This document shows, piece after piece, positions 1 through 6,627 of a stretch of DNA of 8,331 bases (position 1 is its first letter; every line of letters begins with the position of its first letter). The notes beneath the pieces were generated by a model. The model saw only the letters and a list, made by a program, of their open reading frames with translations. It did not search any database and was not told where the DNA came from. Made by a program: the position numbers and the translations under genes. This DNA comes from JBAUHN01 sp049680295 (GTDB lineage Bacteria > Pseudomonadota > Alphaproteobacteria > Rhodobacterales > Rhodobacteraceae): contig JBAUHN010000276.1 of the NCBI GenBank assembly GCA_049680295.1, forward strand, positions 1-8,331, given 5' to 3'.

Positions 1-2316
1 GTGATGGCCCGCCAATGCGCCAAAAACCGTGCGGAACCGGTTTGGATTTTTCCAATTAAAATCGGAATGTTCGGTCAGTTTTGCTGCCGTTTTGGCGGCT
101 TTCTCCGGGCTTGCCTCGATCACCTGCAGGCCGAACCATTTGTCCATGACCAAACGGTCGTCTTTCCATTGTGCTTCAAAGGATTGCAGGGCATCGCTGC
201 CACGCCCGGCGCGGATCAGGCAGGCCAAAGCGGCCAGTTGCTGGGTCATATTGTCGGCTGCATCAAACTGAATTTGCGCCTGTGCGCCTTTGTCGGTCCG
301 TGTCAAATAGGACAGCGCGGCATTCGACAGCGCTCGCATCCCGGCCTGTTTGGCGTCCGGGCGGTAAGGGCCGGTTACTTGGTTTTCCGCGTATAGCACG
401 GGCAGCACATCACCCAGATGACCCGCCAAAGCGTCGCGCATCTGTTGGCACGCTTGCCAGATTGCATCAGGATCGGGGGTTTCGCCAAGCCCGTGCAAAT
501 CTGTGGCCAGTTCCGACTGGCTGGGCAGACCCAGCATCAGCGCGCGGTAGGCCGGATCAAGGTCCGCGTCACTGACCAAACTGCGGATGCCATCCAGATG
601 GTCGGGCAAAGGCGCCGCACCCTTGCGGATCATCGCCAAAAGGCTGTTGCGGGCCAGGGTGCGCCCAGCCTCCCAGCGGTTGAAAGGATCGGTGTCATGG
701 GCCAGCAGAAATGCGTTTTGGGTGTCGGCAACATCGTGTTCCAGCACAATTGGCGCGGAAAACCCGCGCAAGATCGACGGCACCGGGCGTGCGGCCAGCC
801 CGTCAAAGCGGAAGGACTGCGTGGTTTGCGTCATTTCCAGCACTTGCGTGGCTTGCACTTCATCTCCGTTTTGTCCCAGTAATCCGACGGCGATGGGAAT
901 GACCTGCGGCTGCGGGTCGGGCGAGGTCGCCGTAGGGGTCAGCTTTTGGGTAAAAGTCAGTGTGTAAGTACCTGACGCCCAATCTTCTTTTATGGCAACC
1001 TTGGGCGTGCCGGCCTGAGAATACCAGCGTTTGAACTGTGACAAATCGCGCCCGGTTGTGTCCTCAAACACAGCCAGCCAATCCTCGATCGTGCAGGCCT
1101 GCCCGTCATGACGGTCAAAATACAGATCCAGCGCTTTTGAATAGGCATCCGCCCCGACCAGAAGCCGGAGCATGCCAATCACCTCGGCGCCTTTTTCATA
1201 GACGGTTGCGGTGTAGAAGTTATTGATTTCCTGAAAGCTTTCGGGCCGAACCGGGTGGGCCAGCGGGCCTTGATCCTCGGCGAACTGGCGCCCCCGCAGA
1301 TCAATCACGTCGCCGATACGTTTCACCGCAGCCGACCGCATATCGCAGGTGAACTGGCTGTCGCGGTAGACGGTTAACCCTTCTTTCAGGCACAGTTGGA
1401 ACCAATCGCGGCAGGTAATGCGGTTGCCGGTCCAGTTGTGAAAATATTCATGCGCAATAATCGCCTCGATGCGTTCAAAATTGCCGTCGGTCGAGGTTTC
1501 CGGCGATGCCAGCACCGCGGAAGAGTTAAAGACGTTCAGACCTTTGTTTTCCATCGCGCCCATATTGAAGTCGTCAACCGCAACAATGTTAAAGATATCA
1601 AGGTCGTATTCGCGCCCGTAAACGTCCTCATCCCATTTCATACTATCCTTGAGGGCCTGCATCCCAAAGGCGCATTTGCCCTCGTCGCCGGGGCGCACGT
1701 ACAGATTCAGCGTTACGTCTTTGCCGGATTTCGTGGTGAACTGACCCGGATGGGCGATCAGATCTCCGGCAACCAAAGCGAACAGATAGGCGGGTTTGGG
1801 CCATGGGTCGTGCCATTCGGCGTGATGTCTGGTTGATGATACAGGGTTGCCGTTGGACAAAAGCACCGGGTGCGGCCCGTTCACCTCAACGGTAAACACC
1901 GACATCACGTCGGGACGGTCCGGGTAATAGGTGATTTTGCGAAAGCCTTCAGCCTCGCATTGGGTGCAATACATACCACCCGACAGATACAGGCCCTCAA
2001 GTGCTGTGTTGCCTTGCGGATTGATCTCGACTTCGGCCACCCAAACAAAGGGCGCGTCGGGCACTTTGCAGGTCAGCCCCTCCTCGGTGACATCCGGGGT
2101 GACCCGCTGACCGTCGATCCTGGCACTGTGCAGGGTCAGGTTTTCGCCATGCAGGAAAAAGCGGCTGTCGCCTTTGCCATTGGGGGCAAATTTGATCCGT
2201 GACGTGACGCGGGTTTTTGTCGGGTGCAGATCAAACGTCAGATGTACCGATATCACGTCAAACCCAAAGGGCTGATAGTCGCTAAGATAGATGGTCGTGG
2301 GGGCTGCATCACGCAT
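1..2316 (-). CDS. pepN: Aminopeptidase N (M1 family zinc metallopeptidase), C-terminus cut by the window edge
   Basis: This is a cytosolic zinc aminopeptidase that removes N-terminal residues from peptides in the last steps of protein turnover. 772 codons are visible; the family is usually about 850-890 residues, so roughly the last 80-100 lie beyond the left edge. The exopeptidase motif GAMEN is at residues 253-257. The zinc site HEYFH is at 289-293, with the third ligand Glu312 in LKEG. The transition-state tyrosine is Tyr373 in VYEKGAEVIGM. The order is the usual one: N-terminal beta domain, thermolysin-like domain, beta domain, then a helical C-terminal domain that breaks off after the NPNRFR segment. 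I chose ATG 2316 because MRDAAPTTIYLSDYQPFG matches the family N-terminus. An in-frame TTG at 2331 would add five residues (LKDLI) and cannot be excluded; neither start has a strong ribosome site. The frame stays open upstream to a stop near 2437. It is divergent from glcB. Confidence 0.97.
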   Translation of the reverse strand, partial: MRDAAPTTIYLSDYQPFGFDVISVHLTFDLHPTKTRVTSRIKFAPNGKGDSRFFLHGENLTLHSARIDGQRVTPDVTEEGLTCKVPDAPFVWVAEVEINPQGNTALEGLYLSGGMYCTQCEAEGFRKITYYPDRPDVMSVFTVEVNGPHPVLLSNGNPVSSTRHHAEWHDPWPKPAYLFALVAGDLIAHPGQFTTKSGKDVTLNLYVRPGDEGKCAFGMQALKDSMKWDEDVYGREYDLDIFNIVAVDDFNMGAMENKGLNVFNSSAVLASPETSTDGNFERIEAIIAHEYFHNWTGNRITCRDWFQLCLKEGLTVYRDSQFTCDMRSAAVKRIGDVIDLRGRQFAEDQGPLAHPVRPESFQEINNFYTATVYEKGAEVIGMLRLLVGADAYSKALDLYFDRHDGQACTIEDWLAVFEDTTGRDLSQFKRWYSQAGTPKVAIKEDWASGTYTLTFTQKLTPTATSPDPQPQVIPIAVGLLGQNGDEVQATQVLEMTQTTQSFRFDGLAARPVPSILRGFSAPIVLEHDVADTQNAFLLAHDTDPFNRWEAGRTLARNSLLAMIRKGAAPLPDHLDGIRSLVSDADLDPAYRALMLGLPSQSELATDLHGLGETPDPDAIWQACQQMRDALAGHLGDVLPVLYAENQVTGPYRPDAKQAGMRALSNAALSYLTRTDKGAQAQIQFDAADNMTQQLAALACLIRAGRGSDALQSFEAQWKDDRLVMDKWFGLQVIEASPEKAAKTAAKLTEHSDFNWKNPNRFRTVFGALAGHH

Positions 2317-2350
2317 GATCAGGTCTTTCAATTTGGGCGTTAGGTCGGAT

Positions 2351-2386
2351 TTGCGGCACGATAGATTTCTAATGCTAAAGCCGCAA
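2351..2386. repeat. Inverted repeat TTGCGGC-N22-GCCGCAA, possible operator
   Basis: The arms at 2351-2357 and 2380-2386 are perfect 7-bp inverted copies separated by 22 bp. The pair straddles the proposed pepN promoter and lies about 90 bp upstream of the glcB start. Two operator half-sites for a regulator serving one or both divergent genes would fit, but a 7-bp match of this GC content can arise by chance. Confidence 0.35.
2358..2386 (-). promoter_or_regulatory. Candidate sigma-70 promoter of pepN
   Basis: Reading leftwards, a -35-like TTGCGG (2386-2381) is followed after exactly 17 bp by a -10-like TATCGT (2363-2358). This would start transcription near 2351, about 35 bases before the pepN ATG. 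Three of six -35 bases and four of six -10 bases match the sigma-70 consensus. Spacing and position are good but the boxes are mediocre, and the -35 box coincides with one arm of the inverted repeat at 2351-2386. Confidence 0.35.
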
Positions 2387-2476
2387 GCGGATGAGGGTGC
2401 TATAGTTTTGTTGCCTATCGGAAACTTTCGTTCTACTCAGCAGTGTACAAACGTATGCAGAGTGGGAGAACTTGCA

Positions 2477-4618
2477 ATGAACGCACGTCAGGACAAGAAC
2501 GGATTGCAGGTTGACGACCAACTGGTTGCGTTTATCGAAGAACACGCGCTGCCGGGCACCGGAATCTCGGCGGATGATTTCTGGGCAGGACTTAGCACCG
2601 TGCTGCATGATCTTGGCCCGGAAAACCGCCGACTGCTGGAAAAACGCGAAGCCTTGCAAGCGCAGATTGATGCCTGGCACATTGCGCAGCGGGACGCGCC
2701 CCATGATCACGAAGCCTATTGCGCGTTTCTGCGCGACATTGGCTATCTGCTGCCCGAAGGCGATGATTTTGAAATCGAGACGGCCAATGTTGATCCCGAG
2801 ATTGCCCAAATCCCCGGGCCCCAGCTGGTGGTGCCGATCACCAATGCTCGCTATGCGCTGAATGCAGCCAATGCCCGGTGGGGCAGTCTGTATGACGGGT
2901 TCTATGGCACTGACGCCATGGGCAGTGCGCCGCCAAAAGGGGGGTACGATCAGGGCCGCGGCGCGCGGGTTGTTGCACGCGCCCGGGTGTTTCTGGACGA
3001 AGCCTTTCCTGTAGAACGCACAAGCCACGCCGATGCGCGCCGTTATTCGATCCTGAAAGGCGCGTTGATGGTGGATGATCAACCGCTGTCACAGCCTGAA
3101 AAATTTGTCGGCTACACCGGCCATCCCAAAGCGCCAGACAGTGTGGTCTTGCGCAATAACGGGTTGCATGTGGAACTGGTGTTTGACCGCACCCACACGA
3201 TTGGTAGCCGCGATCAGGCCGGTCTGGCGGATGTGCGACTGGAAAGCGCTGTGTCCGCGATCATGGACTGCGAAGATTCCGTGGCTTGCGTAGATGCAGA
3301 AGACAAGATTGTCGCCTATACCAATTGGCTGGGCCTGATGAAGGGCGATTTGCAGGACACCTTTGAAAAAGCCGGCAAATCCCAGACCCGAAAACTAAAT
3401 GCTGACCGCGTCTTTACCGGACCCGATGGATCGGACGTTACAATCAAGGGGCGTGCTTTGATGCTGGTGCGCAATGTCGGGCATCTGATGACCAACCCGG
3501 CAATTTTGGACCGCGATGGCCGCGAAGTTTTCGAAGGTCTGATGGATGCGATGATCACCACGTTGATTGCCAAACATGATCTTGCCCGTGCGGGCGGCAA
3601 TTCGGTCCAGGGATCAGTTTATGTGGTCAAACCCAAAATGCACGGACCTGACGAGGTCGCATTCGCAGATCAGACCTTTAGTCTGGTCGAAAAAATCCTC
3701 GGCCTGCCGCAAAATACTGTCAAACTGGGCATCATGGACGAAGAACGCCGCACCTCTGTGAACCTGAAAGAATGTATCCGGGCGGCGAAAGCCCGTGTGG
3801 CCTTTATCAATACCGGGTTTCTGGATCGCACGGGCGACGAAATTCACACCTCGATGGAGGCCGGGCCGTTTAGCCGCAAGGACTTTATCAAGCGCAAGGC
3901 GTGGATCGGGGCCTATGAAAACCAGAACGTCGATATCGGACTTGAATGCGGTCTGTCTGGCCGCGCCCAGATCGGCAAAGGCATGTGGGCGATGCCGGAC
4001 CTTATGGCGGCAATGATAGAGCAAAAGATCGAACACCCGAAATCCGGCGCCAACTGCGCCTGGGTGCCAAGCCCGACAGCCGCGACATTGCACGCGCTGC
4101 ATTACCATAAGGTAGACGTCTTTGCTGTGCAGGAAAAACTGCGCGCCGGCGGGCGGCGGGCCTATGTCGACACGGTGCTGGATATCCCGCTGGCCAGCCA
4201 TCAAAAATGGACCGAGGCGCAAAAACTGCGCGAAGTGGAAAACAACGCCCAGGGCATATTGGGCTATGTCGTGCGGTGGATTGACAGTGGTGTGGGGTGT
4301 TCCAAAGTTCTGGACATGAACGATGTCGGCCTGATGGAAGACCGTGCCACCTGCCGCATCTCAGCCCAGCATATCGCCAACTGGCTGCACCATGGTGTGG
4401 TCGATGCGCAGCAGGTTATGGCGGCGATGCATAAGATGGCCGCCGTTGTCGACGGGCAAAACGCAGATGATCCGACCTACCGCGCGATGGCGCCGGGTTT
4501 CGACGGGATCGCCTTTCTTGCGGCCTGTGATCTGGTATTCAAAGGGCGGCAACAACCCTCAGGTTACACGGAACCTGTGTTGCATGCGCGCCGGCTGGAA
4601 TTGAAGGCCTCAGCTTAA
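2477..4618 (+). CDS. glcB: Malate synthase G
   Basis: This cytosolic enzyme condenses glyoxylate with acetyl-CoA and water to give (S)-malate and CoA, feeding C2 carbon into the TCA cycle. The product has 713 residues, close to the roughly 720 usual for isoform G. Family signatures run in order: MDCEDS at 263-268; the catalytic arginine in LMLVRNVGHLM (Arg332); IMDEERRTS with Mg ligand Glu422; NTGFLDRTGDE with Mg ligand Asp450; and LMEDRATCRIS with the catalytic base Asp622. Residue roles are taken from alignment by eye with the E. coli enzyme (Arg338, Glu427, Asp455, Asp631). The start at 2477 has a clear ribosome site GGGAGA at 2464-2469, seven bases upstream. The frame extends back to an ATG at 2291, but that would run into pepN and add 62 residues foreign to the family. 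A DUF336 gene follows after 44 bp, so the two are probably co-transcribed. Confidence 0.97.
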   Translation: MNARQDKNGLQVDDQLVAFIEEHALPGTGISADDFWAGLSTVLHDLGPENRRLLEKREALQAQIDAWHIAQRDAPHDHEAYCAFLRDIGYLLPEGDDFEIETANVDPEIAQIPGPQLVVPITNARYALNAANARWGSLYDGFYGTDAMGSAPPKGGYDQGRGARVVARARVFLDEAFPVERTSHADARRYSILKGALMVDDQPLSQPEKFVGYTGHPKAPDSVVLRNNGLHVELVFDRTHTIGSRDQAGLADVRLESAVSAIMDCEDSVACVDAEDKIVAYTNWLGLMKGDLQDTFEKAGKSQTRKLNADRVFTGPDGSDVTIKGRALMLVRNVGHLMTNPAILDRDGREVFEGLMDAMITTLIAKHDLARAGGNSVQGSVYVVKPKMHGPDEVAFADQTFSLVEKILGLPQNTVKLGIMDEERRTSVNLKECIRAAKARVAFINTGFLDRTGDEIHTSMEAGPFSRKDFIKRKAWIGAYENQNVDIGLECGLSGRAQIGKGMWAMPDLMAAMIEQKIEHPKSGANCAWVPSPTAATLHALHYHKVDVFAVQEKLRAGGRRAYVDTVLDIPLASHQKWTEAQKLREVENNAQGILGYVVRWIDSGVGCSKVLDMNDVGLMEDRATCRISAQHIANWLHHGVVDAQQVMAAMHKMAAVVDGQNADDPTYRAMAPGFDGIAFLAACDLVFKGRQQPSGYTEPVLHARRLELKASA

Positions 4619-4662
4619 GTGCAGCTATTTGTAAGACCGACACTCATACAAGGGTAGACCTC

Positions 4663-5088
4663 ATGACCATCTCATTGCGCAAGGCGCGCACGATCATTCG
4701 CAAAACGCTCGAAAAAGGCCGGGAGATGGATTTCAAACCCCTGTCGGTTGTCGTGCTCGATACTGGCGGTCATGTGCAGGCGTTTGAACGCGAAGACGGC
4801 GCGTCGCCTGGGCGGTTCGGGATTGCGCAGGGAAAAGCATACGGGTCGGTCATGCTGGGAATGGCGGGAACGGCGCAGATGGCGCGCAGCGAGGCGCAGC
4901 CTTATTTCCTGACCGCCGTCAACGGTGTGTTTGGCGGGCAACTGGTCCCGGTGCCCGGCGGCATTCTGCTGCGCGACGCCAAAGGCAGGGTCATTGGCGC
5001 TGTCGGTGTCACCGGCGATACATCCGACAATGATGTGATCGCGGCCATGGCGGGTATCGACGCGGCAGGTCTGATCGGCGAGGCCTGA
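4663..5088 (+). CDS. GlcG/HbpS-type DUF336 (heme-binding fold) protein
   Basis: This is a small cytosolic protein of 141 residues, typical for the single-domain DUF336 family (E. coli GlcG is similar in size). The family fold is seen in the heme-binding HbpS and in the PduO C-terminal domain; GlcG itself has no settled reaction. Visible hallmarks are VVVLDTGGHV near residues 29-38, the middle stretch in which Ala/Gly/Met-rich helices follow the GKAYGSVM segment, and the Gly-rich PVPGGILLRD...GAVGVTGDTSDND near 96-122. No signal peptide or membrane segment is seen. An AGGG at 4651-4654 sits eight bases before the ATG. The 44-bp gap from glcB leaves little room for a separate promoter, so an operon with glcB is likely, recalling the glc cluster of enterobacteria. 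Heme binding is known only for relatives and is not shown by this sequence. Confidence 0.85.
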   Translation: MTISLRKARTIIRKTLEKGREMDFKPLSVVVLDTGGHVQAFEREDGASPGRFGIAQGKAYGSVMLGMAGTAQMARSEAQPYFLTAVNGVFGGQLVPVPGGILLRDAKGRVIGAVGVTGDTSDNDVIAAMAGIDAAGLIGEA

Positions 5089-5176
5089 GTTTGACCCATC
5101 CCAGCCCTTTTCGGATCACAGGTGCGATGACCATATTCTGGCCTATTTCGTAGGGTAAGCGCATGTCGGTGGGCTG

Positions 5177-5205
5177 TTGTCTCGTGCCACGCGGCGCTAT
5201 ACAAT
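5177..5205 (+). promoter_or_regulatory. Candidate promoter of the PuuD-like gene
   Basis: TTGTCT (5177-5182) and TACAAT (5200-5205) are separated by exactly 17 bp and match the sigma-70 consensus at four and five of six bases. Transcription would start near 5212, giving a short leader of about 20 bases that includes the ribosome site AAAGGG at 5221-5226, six bases before the ATG. The -10 box sits in the loop of a GC-rich inverted repeat. Confidence 0.5.
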
Positions 5206-5211
5206 CGCCGC
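5191..5211. repeat. Palindrome GCGGCG-N9-CGCCGC around the -10 box
   Basis: Perfect 6-bp inverted arms (5191-5196 and 5206-5211) enclose CTATACAAT, which contains the candidate -10 hexamer. The placement suggests a repressor operator. Alternatively it is a chance GC-rich repeat or a hairpin at the very 5' end of the transcript. Confidence 0.45.
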
Positions 5212-5232
5212 AACGCAGCTAAAGGGCCTATA

Positions 5233-6009
5233 ATGTCACGTCCAGTCGTCGGTGTAATTGGCAATCAATATCTGTTGAATGATGAATACCCGGTCCATGC
5301 CGGTGGCACGATGAACTCTGAGGCGATTTCGTCGGTGGCAGGCTGTATGCCGTTGCTGATCCCGACCGATCCGCGGTTTGTATCGGTTGCCGAGTTGATG
5401 GATACCTGCGACGGGTTTTTGTTCACCGGCGGTCGCCCGAATGTGCACCCTGAGGAATACGGCGAGGCAGAAACCGAGGCCCATGGCGCGTTTGACCGCG
5501 CGCGCGATGCGATTGCTTTACCTCTGATCCGGGCCTGTGTGGCCAAAGGTCAGCCGGTTTTGGGCATTTGCCGGGGATTTCAGGAATTCAATGTGGCAAT
5601 GGGCGGCACGCTGCATCCCGAAATCCGCGATCTGCCGGGGCGTATGAACCACCGGATGCCGCCCGATGGCACGCTGGAAGAAAAGTTTGAGCTGCGTCAT
5701 CAGGTGCGGTTTTCCCAAGGCGGTGTTTTTCACCGCTTGATGGGCGCACCCGAGGTGATGACCAATACGCTGCACGGGCAGGGGATCAAAACCTCCGGTG
5801 ACAGGATCGTCGTTGACGGCGAGGCACCCGACGGCACTGCCGAGGCGATCTATGTCGAAGGCGCCACAGGGTTTACGCTTGCGGTGCAATGGCATCCGGA
5901 ATGGGACGCGGCGAATGATCCGGTGTCCCGACCTTTGTTTAGCGCCTTTGGTGATGCTGTGCGGCTTTGGGCCGGGCGTGCGTCAAAACAAGCAATGCAT
6001 GTGGCTTGA
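5233..6009 (+). CDS. PuuD-like class I glutamine amidotransferase (peptidase C26, gamma-glutamyl-GABA hydrolase family)
   Basis: The 258-residue product is the usual length for the family, which cleaves gamma-glutamyl bonds; E. coli PuuD hydrolyses gamma-glutamyl-GABA in putrescine breakdown. The triad is complete: nucleophile Cys113 in LGICRGFQEFNVAMGG, and His221 and Glu223 in VQWHPEW. The Gly-rich GGRPNVHPEEYG at 66-77 is the oxyanion/substrate loop typical of this subfamily. No synthetase domain is fused and no signal peptide is present, so it is a free-standing cytosolic hydrolase. ATG 5233 has a good AAAGGG site six bases away, and the first residues (SRPVVGVIGNQ) fit the first beta strand. 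No other polyamine genes are in the window, so the exact gamma-glutamyl substrate is open. The symbol puuD is withheld for that reason. Confidence 0.9.
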   Translation: MSRPVVGVIGNQYLLNDEYPVHAGGTMNSEAISSVAGCMPLLIPTDPRFVSVAELMDTCDGFLFTGGRPNVHPEEYGEAETEAHGAFDRARDAIALPLIRACVAKGQPVLGICRGFQEFNVAMGGTLHPEIRDLPGRMNHRMPPDGTLEEKFELRHQVRFSQGGVFHRLMGAPEVMTNTLHGQGIKTSGDRIVVDGEAPDGTAEAIYVEGATGFTLAVQWHPEWDAANDPVSRPLFSAFGDAVRLWAGRASKQAMHVA

Positions 6010-6014
6010 GAACA

Positions 6015-6036
6015 GGGCCTAAGGGTCACGAGGCCC
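6015..6036. terminator. Weak hairpin after the amidotransferase gene
   Basis: GGGCCT (6015-6020) and AGGCCC (6031-6036) can pair around a 10-base loop just six bases after the stop codon. Two further A-T pairs are possible beyond two mismatches. Only GTTT follows, so it is a poor intrinsic terminator by textbook standards, but its position at the end of a rightward unit facing a leftward gene fits that role. Confidence 0.4.
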
Positions 6037-6082
6037 GTTTGCTGTCCATTGGCGTCAGTTTTCGTTGCACCGACAGACCCGT

Positions 6083-6577
6083 TTAACTGAACCCAACGGG
6101 GGGTTCAGGATTGGCGGCCAAGGTCCGGTTTGCAATGTCGCGGTGCAGTGATGTCCATGACCAGTCTTGCGCCTGATCCACCAGCCCGGCCTGAACCGGG
6201 GCGGAATGGATGACCTGGCGATGGGTGGCCAAATCCGCGCTGTCTGTAATCAAGTGCTGCCAGATTGATCGGTGCCAGATGTGTTTGTCGCTGCGTTCAA
6301 CCTGTGCCCTGGTCTGAAAATATGCCGGGGGCAACCGGCGCGAAAAGTGTGATTTTAGCATCGACCAGCGCTGCCGGATCTGCGTGTCCTTTTCCGGCAC
6401 GGTCCACAGCGTGTGTATGGCATTTGGCAAAATGACAATCGCGTTGATATGAAACGGATAACGTTGCTGGGTGGCGCGCATGGCATCGCGCAATTGCGAC
6501 ACCTCGCGGGTCAGCAAGTCGCTGTTCGGATCGCTTAGACGCGCGGTGAAAAAGTAGGTTAGGTCCCGGTCTGACAT
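6083..6577 (-). CDS. REP-associated tyrosine transposase (RAYT, Y1_Tnp) family protein with catalytic residues missing
   Basis: The 164-residue product matches the RAYT/IS200-like fold, whose active members nick single-stranded REP hairpins with an HUH motif and a tyrosine. Conserved landmarks are YFFTARL (8-14), the strand NAIVILPNAIHTLW (45-58), the helix RWSMLKSHFSRRLP (70-83), IWHRSIWQHLITD (100-112) and PVQAGLV...WSWTSLHRD (127-147). Where relatives read P-(D/N)-H-x-H, this protein reads P-N-A-I-H, so the first metal-binding His is Ala53. Where relatives read D-Y-I-H-x-N-P-V, it reads Q-V-I-H-S-A-P-V, so the usual catalytic Tyr is Val122. The N-terminus also looks about 8-10 residues short. 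The frame has no stops or shifts. ATG 6577 is the first in frame after a stop near 6615, and no good ribosome site precedes it. It follows the SDR gene by 50 bp and may depend on read-through. Family is fairly sure; loss of nuclease activity is inferred. Confidence 0.75.
   Translation of the reverse strand: MSDRDLTYFFTARLSDPNSDLLTREVSQLRDAMRATQQRYPFHINAIVILPNAIHTLWTVPEKDTQIRQRWSMLKSHFSRRLPPAYFQTRAQVERSDKHIWHRSIWQHLITDSADLATHRQVIHSAPVQAGLVDQAQDWSWTSLHRDIANRTLAANPEPPVGFS
6087..6108 (-). terminator. Hairpin overlapping the end of the RAYT-family gene
   Basis: CTGAACCC (6087-6094) and GGGTTCAG (6101-6108) are perfect 8-bp inverted arms around a 6-base loop. On the leftward strand the stem is followed by TTAAAC, which includes the TAA stop codon, so the hairpin lies within the last codons. 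It could be a leftward terminator with a weak U-tract, or a REP-like hairpin. Confidence 0.4.
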
Positions 6578-6578
6578 C

Positions 6579-6602
6579 CCAATGATGCTAGCGCCATCAT
6601 GG
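6579..6602. repeat. Bulged palindrome beside the RAYT-family gene
   Basis: CC-(A)-ATGATG at 6579-6587 pairs with CATCAT-GG at 6595-6602 around a 7-base loop: eight base pairs with one bulged A. It fills most of the 50-bp gap between the SDR stop and the RAYT start. Imperfect palindromes with a bulge are the form of RAYT substrates (REP/BIME), but the GTAG-type guide tetranucleotide is not evident and only one copy is in view. Confidence 0.35.
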
Positions 6603-6627
6603 TTTCGAAACCCTTAACGCCAGCGCC

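Larger units (their letters stand above)
2317..2476. promoter_or_regulatory. Divergent control region between pepN and glcB
   Basis: These 160 bp separate two divergently transcribed genes and must hold both start regions. The stretch is visibly more AT-rich than the flanking genes. I see a fair promoter for pepN and a 7+7 bp inverted repeat (both listed separately). For glcB there is a TATAGT at 2401-2406, but no matching -35 box at normal spacing, so its promoter is not assigned. A GAAACTTTCG stretch at 2421-2430 faintly recalls half of the RamB-type box known from glyoxylate-cycle genes, which is too weak to call. No coding sequence is supported here. Confidence 0.6.
5089..5232. other. Intergenic stretch between the DUF336 gene and the amidotransferase gene
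   Basis: The gap of 144 bp has no supported coding sequence. The first 85 bases show nothing I can name, and no clear terminator for the glcB transcript is visible. The last third carries a promoter and GC-rich palindrome, described separately. The amidotransferase therefore probably has its own transcription start. Confidence 0.5.

Noticed and set aside
1..2202. Several rightward open frames of 110-154 codons across the left quarter
   Set aside because: All are antisense to pepN, whose frame carries GAMEN, HEYFH and the conserved tyrosine. The shadow frames show no conserved motifs.
2421..2434. RamB-like site GAAACTTTCG upstream of glcB
   Set aside because: It matches only about half of the RamB-type consensus I know from Corynebacterium glyoxylate-cycle genes, and no second copy is nearby.
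2291..2476. N-terminal extension of malate synthase from an upstream in-frame ATG at 2291
   Set aside because: It would overlap the start of pepN, has no ribosome site, and adds 62 residues not found in malate synthase G. ATG 2477 has GGGAGA at the right distance and gives the family length.
2375..3082. Leftward open frame of 235 codons within glcB
   Set aside because: It is the antisense shadow of malate synthase coding sequence with no recognisable domain. The same applies to the 202-codon frame at 3614-4222.
5089..5176. Possible small gene or RNA between the DUF336 and amidotransferase genes
   Set aside because: No open frame with a ribosome site, no tRNA-like fold and no strong hairpin were seen in this part.
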